Below, in pieces: positions 16,801 to 27,559 of a stretch of DNA of 64,000 nucleotides. The stretch covers positions 1 through 64,000 of the forward strand of contig JAMPIH010000004.1 in NCBI GenBank assembly GCA_023662825.1, read 5' to 3'. Source of the DNA: Bacteroides sp. GTDB lineage: Bacteria; Bacteroidota; Bacteroidia; Bacteroidales; P3. The notes beneath the pieces are model-generated. The model saw only the letters and a program-made list of their open reading frames with translations, made no database searches and was not told the origin of the DNA. Made by a program: the position numbers and the translations under genes. How positions within the stretch are numbered: position 1 is the stretch's first letter; each line of letters starts with the position of its first letter.

Positions 16801-17829
16801 TTAATCGGTAAGATAGCGGTGAACGCTTTCGGCTGCCGAGCGGGCGTCCTGCAAGGTATCGGGCAAAGACTTGGGCCCCGTGCAGGCTCCAGCCAGGAAA
16901 ACGCCTTTGGAATGGGCGTAATTGCCTTTGAGGAACAGGTCTTTGGTTTCGAAGAAATGGTCGGAAGCTGAAATCTTGAGGTCCAGGTTTTCCGAGAGTT
17001 CCGCCGCCTGCGCGCAGGCCTGCATTCCCACCATCAGCACCAGCATATCGACGATAAGCCGCATGGGGCGCCCCAAGAGCGTGTCTTCGGTCTTGATCTG
17101 CAGTTTGCCCTCGGCCGTTTCGGAAACCTCCGAGAGGCGGCCGCGCACGAAATGCACCCCGTAGTGGCTCTGCGCCTTATGGTACATCTGCTCGAAATAG
17201 CGGTCGAACATACGCAGGTCCATATAGAGGTTGAACACTTCGGCCTGCGGATAGAGTTCCTTGATCTCGCAGGCCTGCTTCACGGCCGTAACGCAGCACA
17301 CCTTGGAGCAATAGGTGTGATCCACCTTCTCGTCGCGCGAGCCCACGCAATGCACGAAAGCCACCTTTTCGGGAACGCGGCCGTCGGCGCACAGCACCTT
17401 CTTCTGCCGGAACCTTTCTTCCAGGTCGGCGGAGGTGAGCACGTTCTCGTAGATGCCGTAGCCGTATTCTTCCTTGCGCTGGGCGCGGAAAAGCTCGAAC
17501 CCGCTGCATACCAGCACCGCGTCGGCCTGCAAGAGCCGCCGGTTGCTCAACATCACTTCCAGACCGCGCATACGCCGTTTGAGCGACTGCACCTCGGCTT
17601 CGTAAATCACCTCTATCTTATCATCGGCCTCCCTGACGGCGTTCAACATTTCGTTCAGCACGTCCTTGGCTTCATCCAGCTGCGGGAACAGACGGTCCCA
17701 GCGCGCCAGATGCCCGCCCAGAGCCTTGGTCTTCTCCACCAGATACACCTTGTGCCCGCGGCCTGCCAGACTCAAGGAAGCCTCCATACCGGCGGGGCCG
17801 CCGCCTATAACGACAATTACGTTTTCCAT
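16801..17829 (-). CDS. HdrA/QmoA-like FAD-dependent subunit
   Basis: 342 residues. An N-terminal dinucleotide motif VIGGGPAGMEASLSLAGRG and a GGHLARWD loop bind FAD. Near residue 175 HCVGSRDEK...YCSKVCC gives the conserved cysteines of HdrA/QmoA for a [4Fe-4S] cluster. The C-terminus GVFLAGACTGPKSLPDTLQD is the usual second FAD contact. The accessory ferredoxin domains of full HdrA are absent, so it matches QmoA-type minimal proteins. Its role in electron confurcation is not shown. Confidence 0.85.
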   Translation of the reverse strand: MENVIVVIGGGPAGMEASLSLAGRGHKVYLVEKTKALGGHLARWDRLFPQLDEAKDVLNEMLNAVREADDKIEVIYEAEVQSLKRRMRGLEVMLSNRRLLQADAVLVCSGFELFRAQRKEEYGYGIYENVLTSADLEERFRQKKVLCADGRVPEKVAFVHCVGSRDEKVDHTYCSKVCCVTAVKQACEIKELYPQAEVFNLYMDLRMFDRYFEQMYHKAQSHYGVHFVRGRLSEVSETAEGKLQIKTEDTLLGRPMRLIVDMLVLMVGMQACAQAAELSENLDLKISASDHFFETKDLFLKGNYAHSKGVFLAGACTGPKSLPDTLQDARSAAESVHRYLTD

Positions 17830-17839
17830 GGCTTATTCT

Positions 17840-18910
17840 TTAACAGCAACCGATATTCAACGGAAACTCGGGTTTTCCCAAATCCTGCCCGTCCAGCCCC
17901 TTGTACTTGGCCGCCGGGTCGTAGGGAATGCCCATCTTGTCTAAAACGGGTTCTGGACCTATCTGGTGCACCTGAAGACCCAGATCCCAAGGGTCATAGC
18001 CCATCACCAGACCGGCCACCTCCTCATAGGTGAACACGGGGATGCCGTGCCCGTTCTCGCCGTAGGTCTTGCCCTCGCTCTCGGCAATCACGTATTGCCA
18101 ACGGTCCATGAAATAGGGACAGCCGGGACAGTTGGTGATGATCATGTCGGGCTTGAAGGGTTCCATCGACTCGAACTTCTTGTGGGTGTTCGACAACGAA
18201 TAGCCCCGGTTGGCCTTGACGAAATACTGGCGGAAACCGAAGCCGCAGCAATGCCGCCGTTCGGGATAGTCCACCACCTCCCCGCCCCAGGCCTCGACCA
18301 TGCCGGCCAATACGTAGGGATACTCGGCACCGCCCACGCCCTTGTGCGGGAACATCTTGGCGTAGTGGCAGCCGATGTGTTCCACCACCTTGAGCGGTTC
18401 GCCTGTCTTCTTGTTGACCAACTTATACTTAGCCTTGGCCGCGATTTCGTTCCTGAGCTTGAAGATGATGTCGCTGGCGTGCGCCACATGCTCGGGAATC
18501 TCGAACTCGCGCCCCGTGGCTTCCTTAAGCTGGCGGCGGGTCTTTTCCAACACCTCGGGCATGGTCTGCCAGGTGTGGATGATCTCGGTGTAGAGGCCGA
18601 AGGAGGTGATGCACGACACGGCGTAGTTCCTGTAGCCGGCCTCGGTCATGAGGGCGAACTGCCGCGCCACGATCGACATGATGGTCTCGATCTTGACCAC
18701 ATCGCAGTGATAGCCGATACCTCCGCAGGTGGTGTGGTGTTCCGTTTCATAGACGTCCCTGCCCAGATCCTCGCGCATTATCTTCAAGAAATAATGCTCG
18801 GAGGCCGGAAACATGTTCTGACGTATGCAGGAACGCACATAGAAATACTTATCGTCGGGAATCTCCTTCTGATAGTCTTTCCATATCAATCTTTTGCCTT
18901 CCAGTTTCAT
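17840..18910 (-). CDS. HdrB-like CCG-domain subunit
   Basis: 356 residues with two CCG-like regions. The C-terminal one is complete (IGCHYAKMFP, RRHCCGFG, TNCPGCPYFMDR), enough to hold an unusual [4Fe-4S] cluster as in HdrB. The N-terminal one is degenerate (VRSCIRQ, HTTCGGIG, VSCITSFG). The protein ends in GCC. Second gene of the five-gene operon, three bases after the HdrC-like gene. In methanogens HdrB reduces a heterodisulfide; bacteria of this group have no such substrate, so the partner is unknown. Confidence 0.8.
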   Translation of the reverse strand: MKLEGKRLIWKDYQKEIPDDKYFYVRSCIRQNMFPASEHYFLKIMREDLGRDVYETEHHTTCGGIGYHCDVVKIETIMSIVARQFALMTEAGYRNYAVSCITSFGLYTEIIHTWQTMPEVLEKTRRQLKEATGREFEIPEHVAHASDIIFKLRNEIAAKAKYKLVNKKTGEPLKVVEHIGCHYAKMFPHKGVGGAEYPYVLAGMVEAWGGEVVDYPERRHCCGFGFRQYFVKANRGYSLSNTHKKFESMEPFKPDMIITNCPGCPYFMDRWQYVIAESEGKTYGENGHGIPVFTYEEVAGLVMGYDPWDLGLQVHQIGPEPVLDKMGIPYDPAAKYKGLDGQDLGKPEFPLNIGCC

Positions 18911-18913
18911 ATC

Positions 18914-19588
18914 CTATTTGCTTGCTTCGACGCTCTTGATGTACTCGTCCATGCTCATCCCCATCCTCTCTGCTTCTTGCGCCGAATAATTTTCCAGATT
19001 TTCAAAGAGTTCCGTAGTGCCCGTAACATCGAAGATGCGCTTGAGCTCCGCCAAGTCCTCATCGGGAATCTTGCGCAACGCGCCCGGCCCGCGCTTGTCG
19101 AGGTTGCCGTGCAGGCGCTCGAACATCTCCTTGAGGTGGGAATGCTCCCACTCCCAGATGGGGCCGGCCTCGGGATGGTTTTCGGGCATCATCGTGGGGC
19201 CGTATACGCAATAGCCGTACTTGAGCAGGTTCTCGCCGATGCTGCGTTTGAGCAGGATCTGCTGACGGCCTTTCTTCGAATACACGAAAAGGCCTGTCTG
19301 TTGCGAGAGCGTGCGCAGGGCCATGATGACCAAACCCGGGCCGTTGTTGCGCGGACAACGGGTCAGGCACGACATGCACTCTCCGCAGAACCAGATGACA
19401 TCGCTCTTGAGCAAGGCTTCCAGTTCGGCTTCCTTTTTCTGCTGAACCAGATCCAGCACCTTGCGCGGGTCGTAATCGTAGAACTCGGCGGCCGGACAGA
19501 TGGCCGTGCAGGTTCCGCAATTCATGCACACCTTCATGCCTTCCTGAAAGCGTACATCCTGCGCCAGCCGTTCATATAATGTTGGCAT
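18914..19588 (-). CDS. HdrC-like Fe-S subunit
   Basis: 224 residues. CMNCGTCTAICPAAEF (about residue 21) and FCGECMSCLTRCPRN (about 68) each bind one [4Fe-4S] cluster. The remaining two thirds are helical with a long acidic C-terminus. First gene of the Hdr/Qmo-like operon. Upstream (minus strand) is a weak promoter-like TAACTTCG. With the four genes downstream it would form a soluble flavin/Fe-S unit docked to a membrane subunit. Confidence 0.85.
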   Translation of the reverse strand: MPTLYERLAQDVRFQEGMKVCMNCGTCTAICPAAEFYDYDPRKVLDLVQQKKEAELEALLKSDVIWFCGECMSCLTRCPRNNGPGLVIMALRTLSQQTGLFVYSKKGRQQILLKRSIGENLLKYGYCVYGPTMMPENHPEAGPIWEWEHSHLKEMFERLHGNLDKRGPGALRKIPDEDLAELKRIFDVTGTTELFENLENYSAQEAERMGMSMDEYIKSVEASK

Positions 19589-19626
19589 AGTTACCTTGAT
19601 TGCAGTACGAAGTTACCAAGTTTTTT

Positions 19627-22485
19627 TTAATCCCATTCCTCTTCGAGCTCGGCCGGGTCGGGTTCAAGCACCACGCGGGTATAGACCATCTTGCCGAAAT
19701 ATTTCTTAACGGCCTTCTGAATCTTCTTGGCCGTCATGGCGGCGGCATTCCTGGCCTGGGCCTCGGCGGTAAAGCTGCCAAGATCCGTGCCGCAGTAGTC
19801 GGCGTTCTTTATCCACAGCAGCCAGGCCTCGTTCTTCTGGCTCATGCTCTCGAAGTTGCGCTTTTTCAACTCACGCACCTTTTCCAGCACCGTTTCGTCG
19901 GGACCGGAGGTCATGATGTCCTTTATTTCGGCCAACACCGCGTCGGTAAGCGTATCGGCGTTCTCGGGGTCGCAGCCGAACATCACCATAAACGAGAATT
20001 CGCCCTTGGGATAAGGACTGATATTGATTTCCAGCATGGGGCTATACACGCCGCCCATTTCCTCGCGGATCTTTTCCAGCATGCGGATTTCCATGATTTC
20101 CTTGAAATAGGCCAAGGCCCTCCTGTCTTCAACTTTCTTCCAGTCGATGGAACCGGTGAACACGATGCCCACCATACCCTGTTCGGCAGAGCCTTTCTGC
20201 ACGCGGAAATCGACGGTGGAGGAAGGCAGCGGCGTGGAGCGGTCCTTGAATGCGGGTTTAGTGCCCTTGGAAGGCAATGATCCGATATAGGTCTCGAGCA
20301 GGAAGAGCAGATCGTCGTTAACCTGGAAATTGCCCACGAGGTAGTAACGGTACGAAGCCGGGTCGGCAAGCTGGGCGCAATAAAAATCGTAGGCCCTGTT
20401 GCTGTCAACGGCATCCAACTGGGCCGCAGTGGGGAAAAGGGCGGCGCGCGGGTGATTGTTGGAGGCCGCCTTGATCAAGGTATCCATGAAGAAGTACATG
20501 GGATTGTTGCCCAAGAAACGGGTCTGGTTCTTGAGGTTGGCGATGACACGCTGGGCGGCCACGCCGTCTTTGCGGGGCGCGGTAAAGGTAAGGTAGTTGA
20601 TCTTGAGCATGGTCTCGAAGTCCTTTACCGAACTGGAGGCCGCCACTTCGGAGGTGATGTCGCCTACAATGAAGTTGTAGTTCATGTTCTTGCCGGAAAT
20701 CTGCTTCATCAGCATGGCATGGTCGAAATTGCCCAGGCCGGACTGCGACTGGATATAGTTGCAGTACTTGGCGTCCATATATTCGTTGTCTTCGGCCAGG
20801 GAGGTGCCGCCGAACGCATAGGCGCACATCAGGATCTCGTCGTTCTTAAGTGTGGTGGGTTTCAACACCACTTCGATGCCGTTGGAAAGCTGCACCCTGG
20901 TGGTGCCGTAGGCCATGTTCACCGAAACGATGCGGGCGCCCGAGGCGGGACGTACCGGCAGTTCCAGGAGGGGTTCCATGCTTACGCGGTCCACGTAGGG
21001 TTCCACTTCCATGGTCTTGGCCACTTCGTACAAGTCCTTGAGTTCTTCTTCGGTGGGAACGGCCACGCCTTCTTTTTCGGGGGCGTTCACGACCACCAGC
21101 ATATTGCTTTCGGTAATCTTGTCCTGCACGTACCTGCTCACTTCCTCGGCAGTGATGCCGGGCAGCACGGCCTGCATGATGGCGTATTCGGCCTCGATGC
21201 CGGGGGCGGCCGTACCTTTAAGGAAGTGTTCCACGTATTCGGAGGCCAGGTCGTTCGACGTCTGGTTGGCGGCTTCGTTCAAAGCGCTTTCGTAGAAAGA
21301 GGCGATGGTCTGCTTGGCACGCTCCAGTTCGGTGGCTTCGAATCCGAACTTATCCACGCGCATGGTTTCTCCCAGCATCGCGATAAAGGATTCGCCGATC
21401 TTGCCGGGCTTGGCCATGGCGCTCACCACGAAGATGTCGGTATTGCGCACCAGATTGCCCTCGCCCATCGAGCCCGTCACCAGCGGGCAGTCGGGATCCT
21501 GCGCCAGTTCCATGAAGCGGGCCTGCATCAACTGGCTCACGAGCATGCTGATGATGCCGTTGCGGTAGTCGCCCACGGTGCGGTTTATCTGATGCGGGTG
21601 CTTGATATAGATCTCGATCGTGGAGGAAGTGGCCTCGGGGTCGGTGGCCACGGCGAAGATGGGTTCGGTATTGTCGGGGATATTGGCGTATTCGCGCGCC
21701 TTGGCGTTGGCCGGATTCTTGATGCCGGCAAAATGTTTCCTGACCATGCTTTCGGCATAGTCGGGATCGATGTTGCCCACCACGATTACCGCCTGCAGGT
21801 CGGGGCGGTAGAAGTCTTTGTAGAAGCTGCGGATTTCCTCTGGCTTGAAGGTGCGCAGGTTTTCGACCGTGCCGATGGGCAGGCGCTCGGCATAGAGCGA
21901 GTTGCCGAAGATAACGGGGAAAATCTTCTTGCGCATACGGTCCTGCGCGCCCAGCCCCATACGCCATTCCTCGATGATCACGCCGCGTTCATCGTCGATG
22001 TCGGCCGTTTCCATATTGGCCAGGTGCGCCCAGTCTTCCAGCACCTGGAAGCCGTTTTCGAGCATGCCTTCCTTATCGGTGGGAATCTCGAGCATATACA
22101 CCGTTTCGTCGAAAATGGTGTAGGCGTTGATGTCGCCCCCGAAACGCACGCCGGTCTTCTGCAGGAAATCCACCAACTTGTTCTTGGGGAAATGCTTGGT
22201 GCCGTTGAACAGCATGTGTTCGGTAAAGTGCGCCAGACCGCGCTGGGCCTCGGTCTCGCAGATCGAACCGGCGTTTACCGCCAGCTGCAGCATGACCCGG
22301 TTCTCGGGTCTGGCGTTCTGCCGTATATAATAGGTAAGCCCGTTGTCCAGCACGCCGTAGCGCACTTTCGGATCCAGGGTCAAGGCCTCGTCCATGTTTA
22401 CGGTTTCTTGCGCGAAGGCGGAGAACACGCCGGCAAACAAGCAGCCGATAAACCATAAAAATCTTGTTTTCATATCATTAAGCAT
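19627..22485 (-). CDS. M16 family (pitrilysin/insulinase-like) zinc peptidase, exported
   Basis: 952 residues; the M of MKTRF (22473) may be the real start, followed by a signal peptide ending FSAFAQ. The inverted zinc motif HFTEH (HxxEH) is at residue ~86, and the distal glutamate lies in GVIIEEWR near 168. A second, inactive M16 half follows (about residues 500-940), as in full-length two-half enzymes. Probably a periplasmic protease that trims peptides. It starts 14 bases downstream of the dnaX stop, so the two may be cotranscribed. Confidence 0.92.
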   Translation of the reverse strand: MLNDMKTRFLWFIGCLFAGVFSAFAQETVNMDEALTLDPKVRYGVLDNGLTYYIRQNARPENRVMLQLAVNAGSICETEAQRGLAHFTEHMLFNGTKHFPKNKLVDFLQKTGVRFGGDINAYTIFDETVYMLEIPTDKEGMLENGFQVLEDWAHLANMETADIDDERGVIIEEWRMGLGAQDRMRKKIFPVIFGNSLYAERLPIGTVENLRTFKPEEIRSFYKDFYRPDLQAVIVVGNIDPDYAESMVRKHFAGIKNPANAKAREYANIPDNTEPIFAVATDPEATSSTIEIYIKHPHQINRTVGDYRNGIISMLVSQLMQARFMELAQDPDCPLVTGSMGEGNLVRNTDIFVVSAMAKPGKIGESFIAMLGETMRVDKFGFEATELERAKQTIASFYESALNEAANQTSNDLASEYVEHFLKGTAAPGIEAEYAIMQAVLPGITAEEVSRYVQDKITESNMLVVVNAPEKEGVAVPTEEELKDLYEVAKTMEVEPYVDRVSMEPLLELPVRPASGARIVSVNMAYGTTRVQLSNGIEVVLKPTTLKNDEILMCAYAFGGTSLAEDNEYMDAKYCNYIQSQSGLGNFDHAMLMKQISGKNMNYNFIVGDITSEVAASSSVKDFETMLKINYLTFTAPRKDGVAAQRVIANLKNQTRFLGNNPMYFFMDTLIKAASNNHPRAALFPTAAQLDAVDSNRAYDFYCAQLADPASYRYYLVGNFQVNDDLLFLLETYIGSLPSKGTKPAFKDRSTPLPSSTVDFRVQKGSAEQGMVGIVFTGSIDWKKVEDRRALAYFKEIMEIRMLEKIREEMGGVYSPMLEINISPYPKGEFSFMVMFGCDPENADTLTDAVLAEIKDIMTSGPDETVLEKVRELKKRNFESMSQKNEAWLLWIKNADYCGTDLGSFTAEAQARNAAAMTAKKIQKAVKKYFGKMVYTRVVLEPDPAELEEEWD

Positions 22486-22499
22486 TTAGATTCTGTATA

Positions 22500-24323
22500 T
22501 CAAAATTCCAGGTCGAGTTTGAGGCTCTCCTTGAAATTCTTTAGTTCGGGATTGTTTTCCACCATCTTCATGAACTTCTCGCCCGGCGTGTAGGGCCTGG
22601 CGGCCAATTCCCGGTTTTCGTCGATATGGTAGCGGAACTCTATCCTGCCGTTATGCAGTTCTTTCCTGAGGAAAGTGAGCACCTCCACGGCATCCTTTTC
22701 CATCGACTCTTTCGACGACTGGTTGGCCACCTGAAGCAGCACCAGACCTTCGGCACTCGCTTCGGGAGCGGCGGCGGCCAGTATAGAATACAGGCTGGGG
22801 CGTTCTTCCCGGATGCTCTCTATATAGCGGTTCCATACCTCCGTGAATGCGGCCTTTTCCACAGGCCTGTCGGCTTCGGGCACCACGCTCGCCTGCACGG
22901 GAGCGGTCTCGGCCTGCATCGACAGGTTCTTCAGTGAACCGAGGCTGGTGAACCCCTTGACCGGACGGAACGCGGGCTGCGGGCTCTCGACAGGCGTAGG
23001 CGCCGATGCGGATACCGGTGCAGACGCTGGAGTAGGCTGAGCCACAGGAGGTGTTTGAACCGGAGCCTGCGTGCTTGCCGGGGCGGAATCCTGCCGCGGG
23101 GGCGCGGAAACCGCCTGCGTGCTTACCGAAGGCTGAGGGGATACGGTCTGCGCCGCCTTAGCGGGCGGCGCCACGGGCTCCCCCAGGGCGGAAGCCGGAG
23201 CCTCCCCTCCCCTGGCACCCAAGGATGCGGGTGCGAACACACGCACAAGCTGCAAGAGCAACATTTCCACCAACAGTCGTTTGTTGTTGCTGTCGCGGTA
23301 CTGCAGGTCGCATTGGTTGCAGAGTTCCAAGGCTTGCAGAAGCTGCGCGATCGAACACTTGGACGTCTGTTCGCGATAGCGGTCGCGCAATTGGGGCGAA
23401 CTTTCCAGCAGGTCGGCGGTCTTGGCATCCTGCATCAGCAGCAGCGAACGCAGGTGCGCGCTCAAACCGTCGGCGAACACGTGTCCGTCGAAGCCGTTTT
23501 CGAGCACCTTGTTGAAAAGGTTCAGGCAGGAAGGCACGTCGCCGTTCTGAAAATAGCCGAACATCTCGAAATAGGTCTCGTAATCGAGAATGTTCAGCAT
23601 CGATATCACCTGCTTGTAGCTCAAGCTGTTGCCCGAAAAGCTCACGATCTGGTCGAACATCGAGAGGGCGTCGCGCAAACCGCCGTCGGCCTTCTGGGCG
23701 ATGACCCGCAGGGCCTCGTCCTCGCAGGCAATGCCTTCCTTCTGGCAGATGGACCTGAGGTGGTTCACGATGTCCTCCACCCCGATACGCTTGAAGTCGA
23801 AAATCTGGCAGCGGCTCAGGATCGTGGGCAGTATCTTGTTCTTCTCGGTGGTGGCCAGGATGAATTTGGCATAGGCGGGCGGTTCTTCCAAGGTCTTGAG
23901 GAAGGCATTGAAGGCCTCAGACGTAAGCATGTGCACTTCGTCGATGATATAGACCTTGTACTTGCCCACCTGCGGCGGGATCCGCACCTGTTCCACCAGG
24001 GCGCGCATGGCGTCCACCGAGCGGTTGGAGGCCGCGTCCAGCTCGTAGATGTTCTGGGAGGCGTTGTTCTTGAAGCCCCGGCAGGACTCGCATTCGCCAC
24101 AGGGCTCCAGGTCGGCCCCCGGATTCATGCAGTTGATGGTGCGTGCCAGGATACGGGCGCAGGTGGTCTTGCCCACCCCGCGCGGCCCGCAGAACAGGAA
24201 GGCCTGCGCCAGATGCCCGTTCTTGATGGAGTTCTTAAGCGTGGTGGTGATGGCCTGCTGCCCCACCACCGTATCGAATGTATCCGGGCGGTATTTCCGC
24301 GCCGAAACCACAAAATCTTCCAT
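22500..24323 (-). CDS. dnaX: DNA polymerase III subunit gamma/tau
   Basis: 607 residues. The AAA+ clamp-loader core (about 1-370) has Walker A GPRGVGKTT, a zinc knuckle with CGECESC, Walker B IIDEVHML, and the sensor region ATTEKNKILPTILSRC. A long Pro/Ala/Gln/Ser linker (about 385-470) follows, then a tau-type C-terminal domain that usually contacts the polymerase or helicase. No clear slippery A-rich frameshift site was sought in detail, so production of a shorter gamma form is undecided. Confidence 0.95.
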   Translation of the reverse strand: MEDFVVSARKYRPDTFDTVVGQQAITTTLKNSIKNGHLAQAFLFCGPRGVGKTTCARILARTINCMNPGADLEPCGECESCRGFKNNASQNIYELDAASNRSVDAMRALVEQVRIPPQVGKYKVYIIDEVHMLTSEAFNAFLKTLEEPPAYAKFILATTEKNKILPTILSRCQIFDFKRIGVEDIVNHLRSICQKEGIACEDEALRVIAQKADGGLRDALSMFDQIVSFSGNSLSYKQVISMLNILDYETYFEMFGYFQNGDVPSCLNLFNKVLENGFDGHVFADGLSAHLRSLLLMQDAKTADLLESSPQLRDRYREQTSKCSIAQLLQALELCNQCDLQYRDSNNKRLLVEMLLLQLVRVFAPASLGARGGEAPASALGEPVAPPAKAAQTVSPQPSVSTQAVSAPPRQDSAPASTQAPVQTPPVAQPTPASAPVSASAPTPVESPQPAFRPVKGFTSLGSLKNLSMQAETAPVQASVVPEADRPVEKAAFTEVWNRYIESIREERPSLYSILAAAAPEASAEGLVLLQVANQSSKESMEKDAVEVLTFLRKELHNGRIEFRYHIDENRELAARPYTPGEKFMKMVENNPELKNFKESLKLDLEF

Positions 24324-24433
24324 AATGTCTGCTGTTTAGGCCTGTCCCAGACACAAGGTCCGGACCGTGCCGCCTCCGCCTGCACTTAGACAAACGGAGA
24401 ACCTGCGAAGTTACAAAAATAAAAGTTTTGAAG

Positions 24434-24441
24434 TACCTTTG
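24434..24441 (+). promoter_or_regulatory. Promoter -7 element of leuS
   Basis: TACCTTTG matches TAnnTTTG, 26 bases before the chosen leuS start. Its place supports the ATG at 24468 over an in-frame ATG at 24447, which would lie at or next to the transcription start. Confidence 0.6.
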
Positions 24442-24467
24442 TAGGCTTGTGTAAATTCAATCCGATC

Positions 24468-27326
24468 ATGGACTACGATTTCAAAAAGATAGAAGCCGCC
24501 TGGCGCGGATACTGGGCTCAAAACAAGACATTCCAGGCCCGCAACGACTCCGAGAAGCCCAAGTTCTACGTGCTCGACATGTTCCCCTATCCCTCCGGGG
24601 CGGGGCTTCACGTGGGACATCCCCTGGGTTATATCGCCAGCGACATCTACGCCCGATACAAACGCCTGCAAGGCTACAACGTGCTGCACCCGATGGGCTT
24701 CGACGCCTACGGGCTGCCCGCCGAGCAGTACGCCATACAGACCGGACAGCACCCGGCCGTCACCACGCAGAAAAACATAGAACGCTACCGCCACCAGCTG
24801 AACCTGCTCGGCTTCTCGTTCGACTGGGAGCGCGAGGTGCAGACCTGCGACCCCGGTTACTACCACTGGACCCAGTGGGTGTTCATCCGTCTGTTCCACT
24901 CCTGGTACAGCAAAAAGCAGCAGAAAGCCCTGTCCGACACCCTTCTTGTGGAACGGCTTGAAAAGGAGGGCAACGCCGCCCTTCTGGAAGAAGCCGCCTG
25001 TTCTGCCCACGAGGTGTTCAGCGCGCAGGACTGGGCCGGATACGACGAAAAGAAACGTTCCGACATCCTGATGAACTACCGCCTGGCCTTCCTGTCGGAC
25101 ACGATGGTGAACTGGTGCCCGAAACTGGGCACGGTGCTGGCCAACGACGAAGTGGTGAACGGCCTTTCCGAACGCGGCGGCTTCCCGGTGGAGCGCAAGC
25201 TCATGAAACAATGGTCGCTGCGCATCACCGCCTACGCCCAGCGCCTCCTGGACGGCCTGGATAAACTACAGTGGAGCGACAGCCTTAAGGAAATGCAGCG
25301 CAACTGGATAGGCCGCAGCGTGGGCGCGGAAGTGCGCTTCGCCTTGGACGGCAAGCCCGGCCAAAGCCTTACCGTGTTCACCACCCGTCCCGACACCCTG
25401 TTCGGCGTAAGCTTTATGGTGCTCTGCCCCGAACACGAAAACATCGGGGAGCTGACCACAGCGGAACAGAAGGCCGAGGTGGAAGCCTATGTGAAATACG
25501 CCAAGAACCGCACCGAGCGCGAACGCCAGACCGAAGTGAACAAGGTGAGCGGCGTATTTACCGGCTCCTATGCCATACATCCCTTTACGGGCGAGAAACT
25601 GCCCGTATGGATCTCGGAATACGTGCTGGCCGGTTACGGAACGGGCGCAATCATGGCCGTGGCCGCCCACGACAGCCGCGACTACCGTTTCGCCAAACAC
25701 TTCAACCTGCCCGTAAAGCAGGTGGTGGAAGGCGGCGACATCAGCACCGAAGCCTACGAGACCAAAGACGGCAAGCTGATGAACTCCGAATTCCTGAACG
25801 GGCTCGATGTAAAGCAGGCCATCGCCCGCATGGTGGAGGAAATCGAAAGACGCGGCCTGGGACGCGCCCGGGTCAATTACCGTCTGCGCGACGCCATCTT
25901 CAGCCGCCAGCGCTATTGGGGCGAACCCTTCCCCATTTACTACAAGGACGGCATCCCCCATACGCTCAACGACGACCGGCTGCCCCTGCGCCTGCCCGAC
26001 ATCGACGAATACAAGCCTACCGAAGCGGGGGAACCTCCCCTGGCGCGTGCCAAGAACTGGACCACACCCGAAGGCTACCCCCTGGAAACCTGCACCATGC
26101 CGGGATTTGCCGGCTCCAGCGCCTACTACCTGCGCTATATGGACGCCCGCAACAACCACGAGTTGGTGTCCAGGCAGGCCAACGAATACTGGCGGCAGGT
26201 GGATCTGTACGTGGGCGGCGCTGAACACGCCACCGGACATCTTATCTATTCCCGTTTCTGGAACAAATTCCTCTACGACCTCGGCCTAGTGTGCGAGGAT
26301 GAACCTTACAAGAAGCTCATTAACCAAGGCATGATCCAGGGGCGGAGCAACTTCGCCTACCGCCTCAACTGGACCAACTACCGGAACGTTGTCGCACAGG
26401 ATCCGCAGGCTGCCTTGCCCGACATTACCGAGGCCATGGCGCAGGAAGGCAAAAAGCTCGTGTTCGTGTCCAAGAACATCGAAAACCGCGAGAAGTTCTG
26501 CGACCCCGTGCACGTGGACATCCACCTGACCGACAACGATATCCTCGACACCGAGGGCTTCAAGAAATGGATGCCCGACCTGGCCGCCGCCGAATTCATC
26601 TTGGAAGACGGCAAGTACATTTGCGGGGCGGAAGTGGAGAAGATGTCGAAGTCGATGTACAATGTAGAGAACCCTGACGAGATCGTGGAACGCTACGGTG
26701 CAGACACCCTGCGTATGTACGAGATGTTCCTCGGACCCGTGGAACAGTCCAAGCCTTGGGACACCAAGGGCATCGAGGGCGTTTTCCGATTCCTGAAGAA
26801 ATTCTGGAGAACCTGCTTCGACGAAGACAAAGACAGCCTCGCCCTGGAAGACGGCACACCCACCGCCGACGAAATGCGGGTGCTGCACCAGACCATCAAG
26901 CGCATTACCGACGATACCGAGCGTTTCTCATTCAACACGGCCGTAAGCGGATTCATGATCGCGCTCAACGAGCTTTCAGACCTCAAATGCCGCAAGAAGG
27001 CCGTTTTCGAACCCTTTACGGTGCTGCTGTCGCCTTTCGCGCCCCATATCTGCGAGGAAATCTGGAAGGCCTTGGGGCATACCGAAAGCATTTCGTACGC
27101 CACCTTGCCGGTTTACGAAGAAAAATACACAGTAAAGAATTCGTTCAACTACCCGGTCTCGTTTAACGGCAAGATGCGTTTCAATATGGAACTGCTGCTG
27201 AACCTCACCCCCGCCGAAGTGGAAAAGGCGGTCTTGGCCGATGCCCAGGCGCAGAAATGGCTCGAAGGCAAAACGCCCAAGAAGGTAATCGTGGTGCCGG
27301 GCCGCATCGTGAATGTGGTGATGTAG
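24468..27326 (+). CDS. leuS: Leucyl-tRNA synthetase
   Basis: 952 residues of the class I synthetase that attaches leucine to tRNA-Leu. Seen in order: the HIGH-like motif in [15 protein letters not shown] (about residue 43), an editing domain with [10 protein letters not shown], the [10 protein letters not shown] segment before the second catalytic half, the KMSKS loop in EKMSKSMYN (about 727), and a helical anticodon-binding C-terminus. Length is normal. The start follows promoter position and homology of [12 protein letters not shown] to other LeuS N-termini. It is the last core gene before the accessory island. Confidence 0.97.
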   Translation: MDYDFKKIEAAWRGYWAQNKTFQARNDSEKPKFYVLDMFPYPSGAGLHVGHPLGYIASDIYARYKRLQGYNVLHPMGFDAYGLPAEQYAIQTGQHPAVTTQKNIERYRHQLNLLGFSFDWEREVQTCDPGYYHWTQWVFIRLFHSWYSKKQQKALSDTLLVERLEKEGNAALLEEAACSAHEVFSAQDWAGYDEKKRSDILMNYRLAFLSDTMVNWCPKLGTVLANDEVVNGLSERGGFPVERKLMKQWSLRITAYAQRLLDGLDKLQWSDSLKEMQRNWIGRSVGAEVRFALDGKPGQSLTVFTTRPDTLFGVSFMVLCPEHENIGELTTAEQKAEVEAYVKYAKNRTERERQTEVNKVSGVFTGSYAIHPFTGEKLPVWISEYVLAGYGTGAIMAVAAHDSRDYRFAKHFNLPVKQVVEGGDISTEAYETKDGKLMNSEFLNGLDVKQAIARMVEEIERRGLGRARVNYRLRDAIFSRQRYWGEPFPIYYKDGIPHTLNDDRLPLRLPDIDEYKPTEAGEPPLARAKNWTTPEGYPLETCTMPGFAGSSAYYLRYMDARNNHELVSRQANEYWRQVDLYVGGAEHATGHLIYSRFWNKFLYDLGLVCEDEPYKKLINQGMIQGRSNFAYRLNWTNYRNVVAQDPQAALPDITEAMAQEGKKLVFVSKNIENREKFCDPVHVDIHLTDNDILDTEGFKKWMPDLAAAEFILEDGKYICGAEVEKMSKSMYNVENPDEIVERYGADTLRMYEMFLGPVEQSKPWDTKGIEGVFRFLKKFWRTCFDEDKDSLALEDGTPTADEMRVLHQTIKRITDDTERFSFNTAVSGFMIALNELSDLKCRKKAVFEPFTVLLSPFAPHICEEIWKALGHTESISYATLPVYEEKYTVKNSFNYPVSFNGKMRFNMELLLNLTPAEVEKAVLADAQAQKWLEGKTPKKVIVVPGRIVNVVM

Positions 27327-27559
27327 CGAACCCGAATACGGAAGCGGGGTTTCTTACCGGCAACTTGCTTTTGCAGGCAATTCGGCTCTATCCAACTGCG
27401 AACGCAGTGCGTTCATAATTGAACTGGACGCAAAATCAAACGCTTGTAATGCGAATAGGCCAATCTTCGCCACGAAGTGCGATATTCCGAGAGAAACCGT
27501 GCAATTTGGCGGATGCCGTTTTTTTCCCGACCTTTGTAAGGTTATTGATAGATTGCCTT

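Noticed and set aside
20452-22458. Long plus-strand open frame of 668 codons
   Set aside because: Entirely antisense to the M16 peptidase gene; His/Gly/Val-rich shadow of GC-rich codons.
23055-24389. Plus-strand frame of 444 codons
   Set aside because: Antisense shadow of dnaX without recognisable domains.
27400-27414. Palindrome GAACGCAGTGCGTTC upstream of mntA as an operator
   Set aside because: It lies about 145 bases before the gene with no promoter box beside it; a chance palindrome cannot be excluded.
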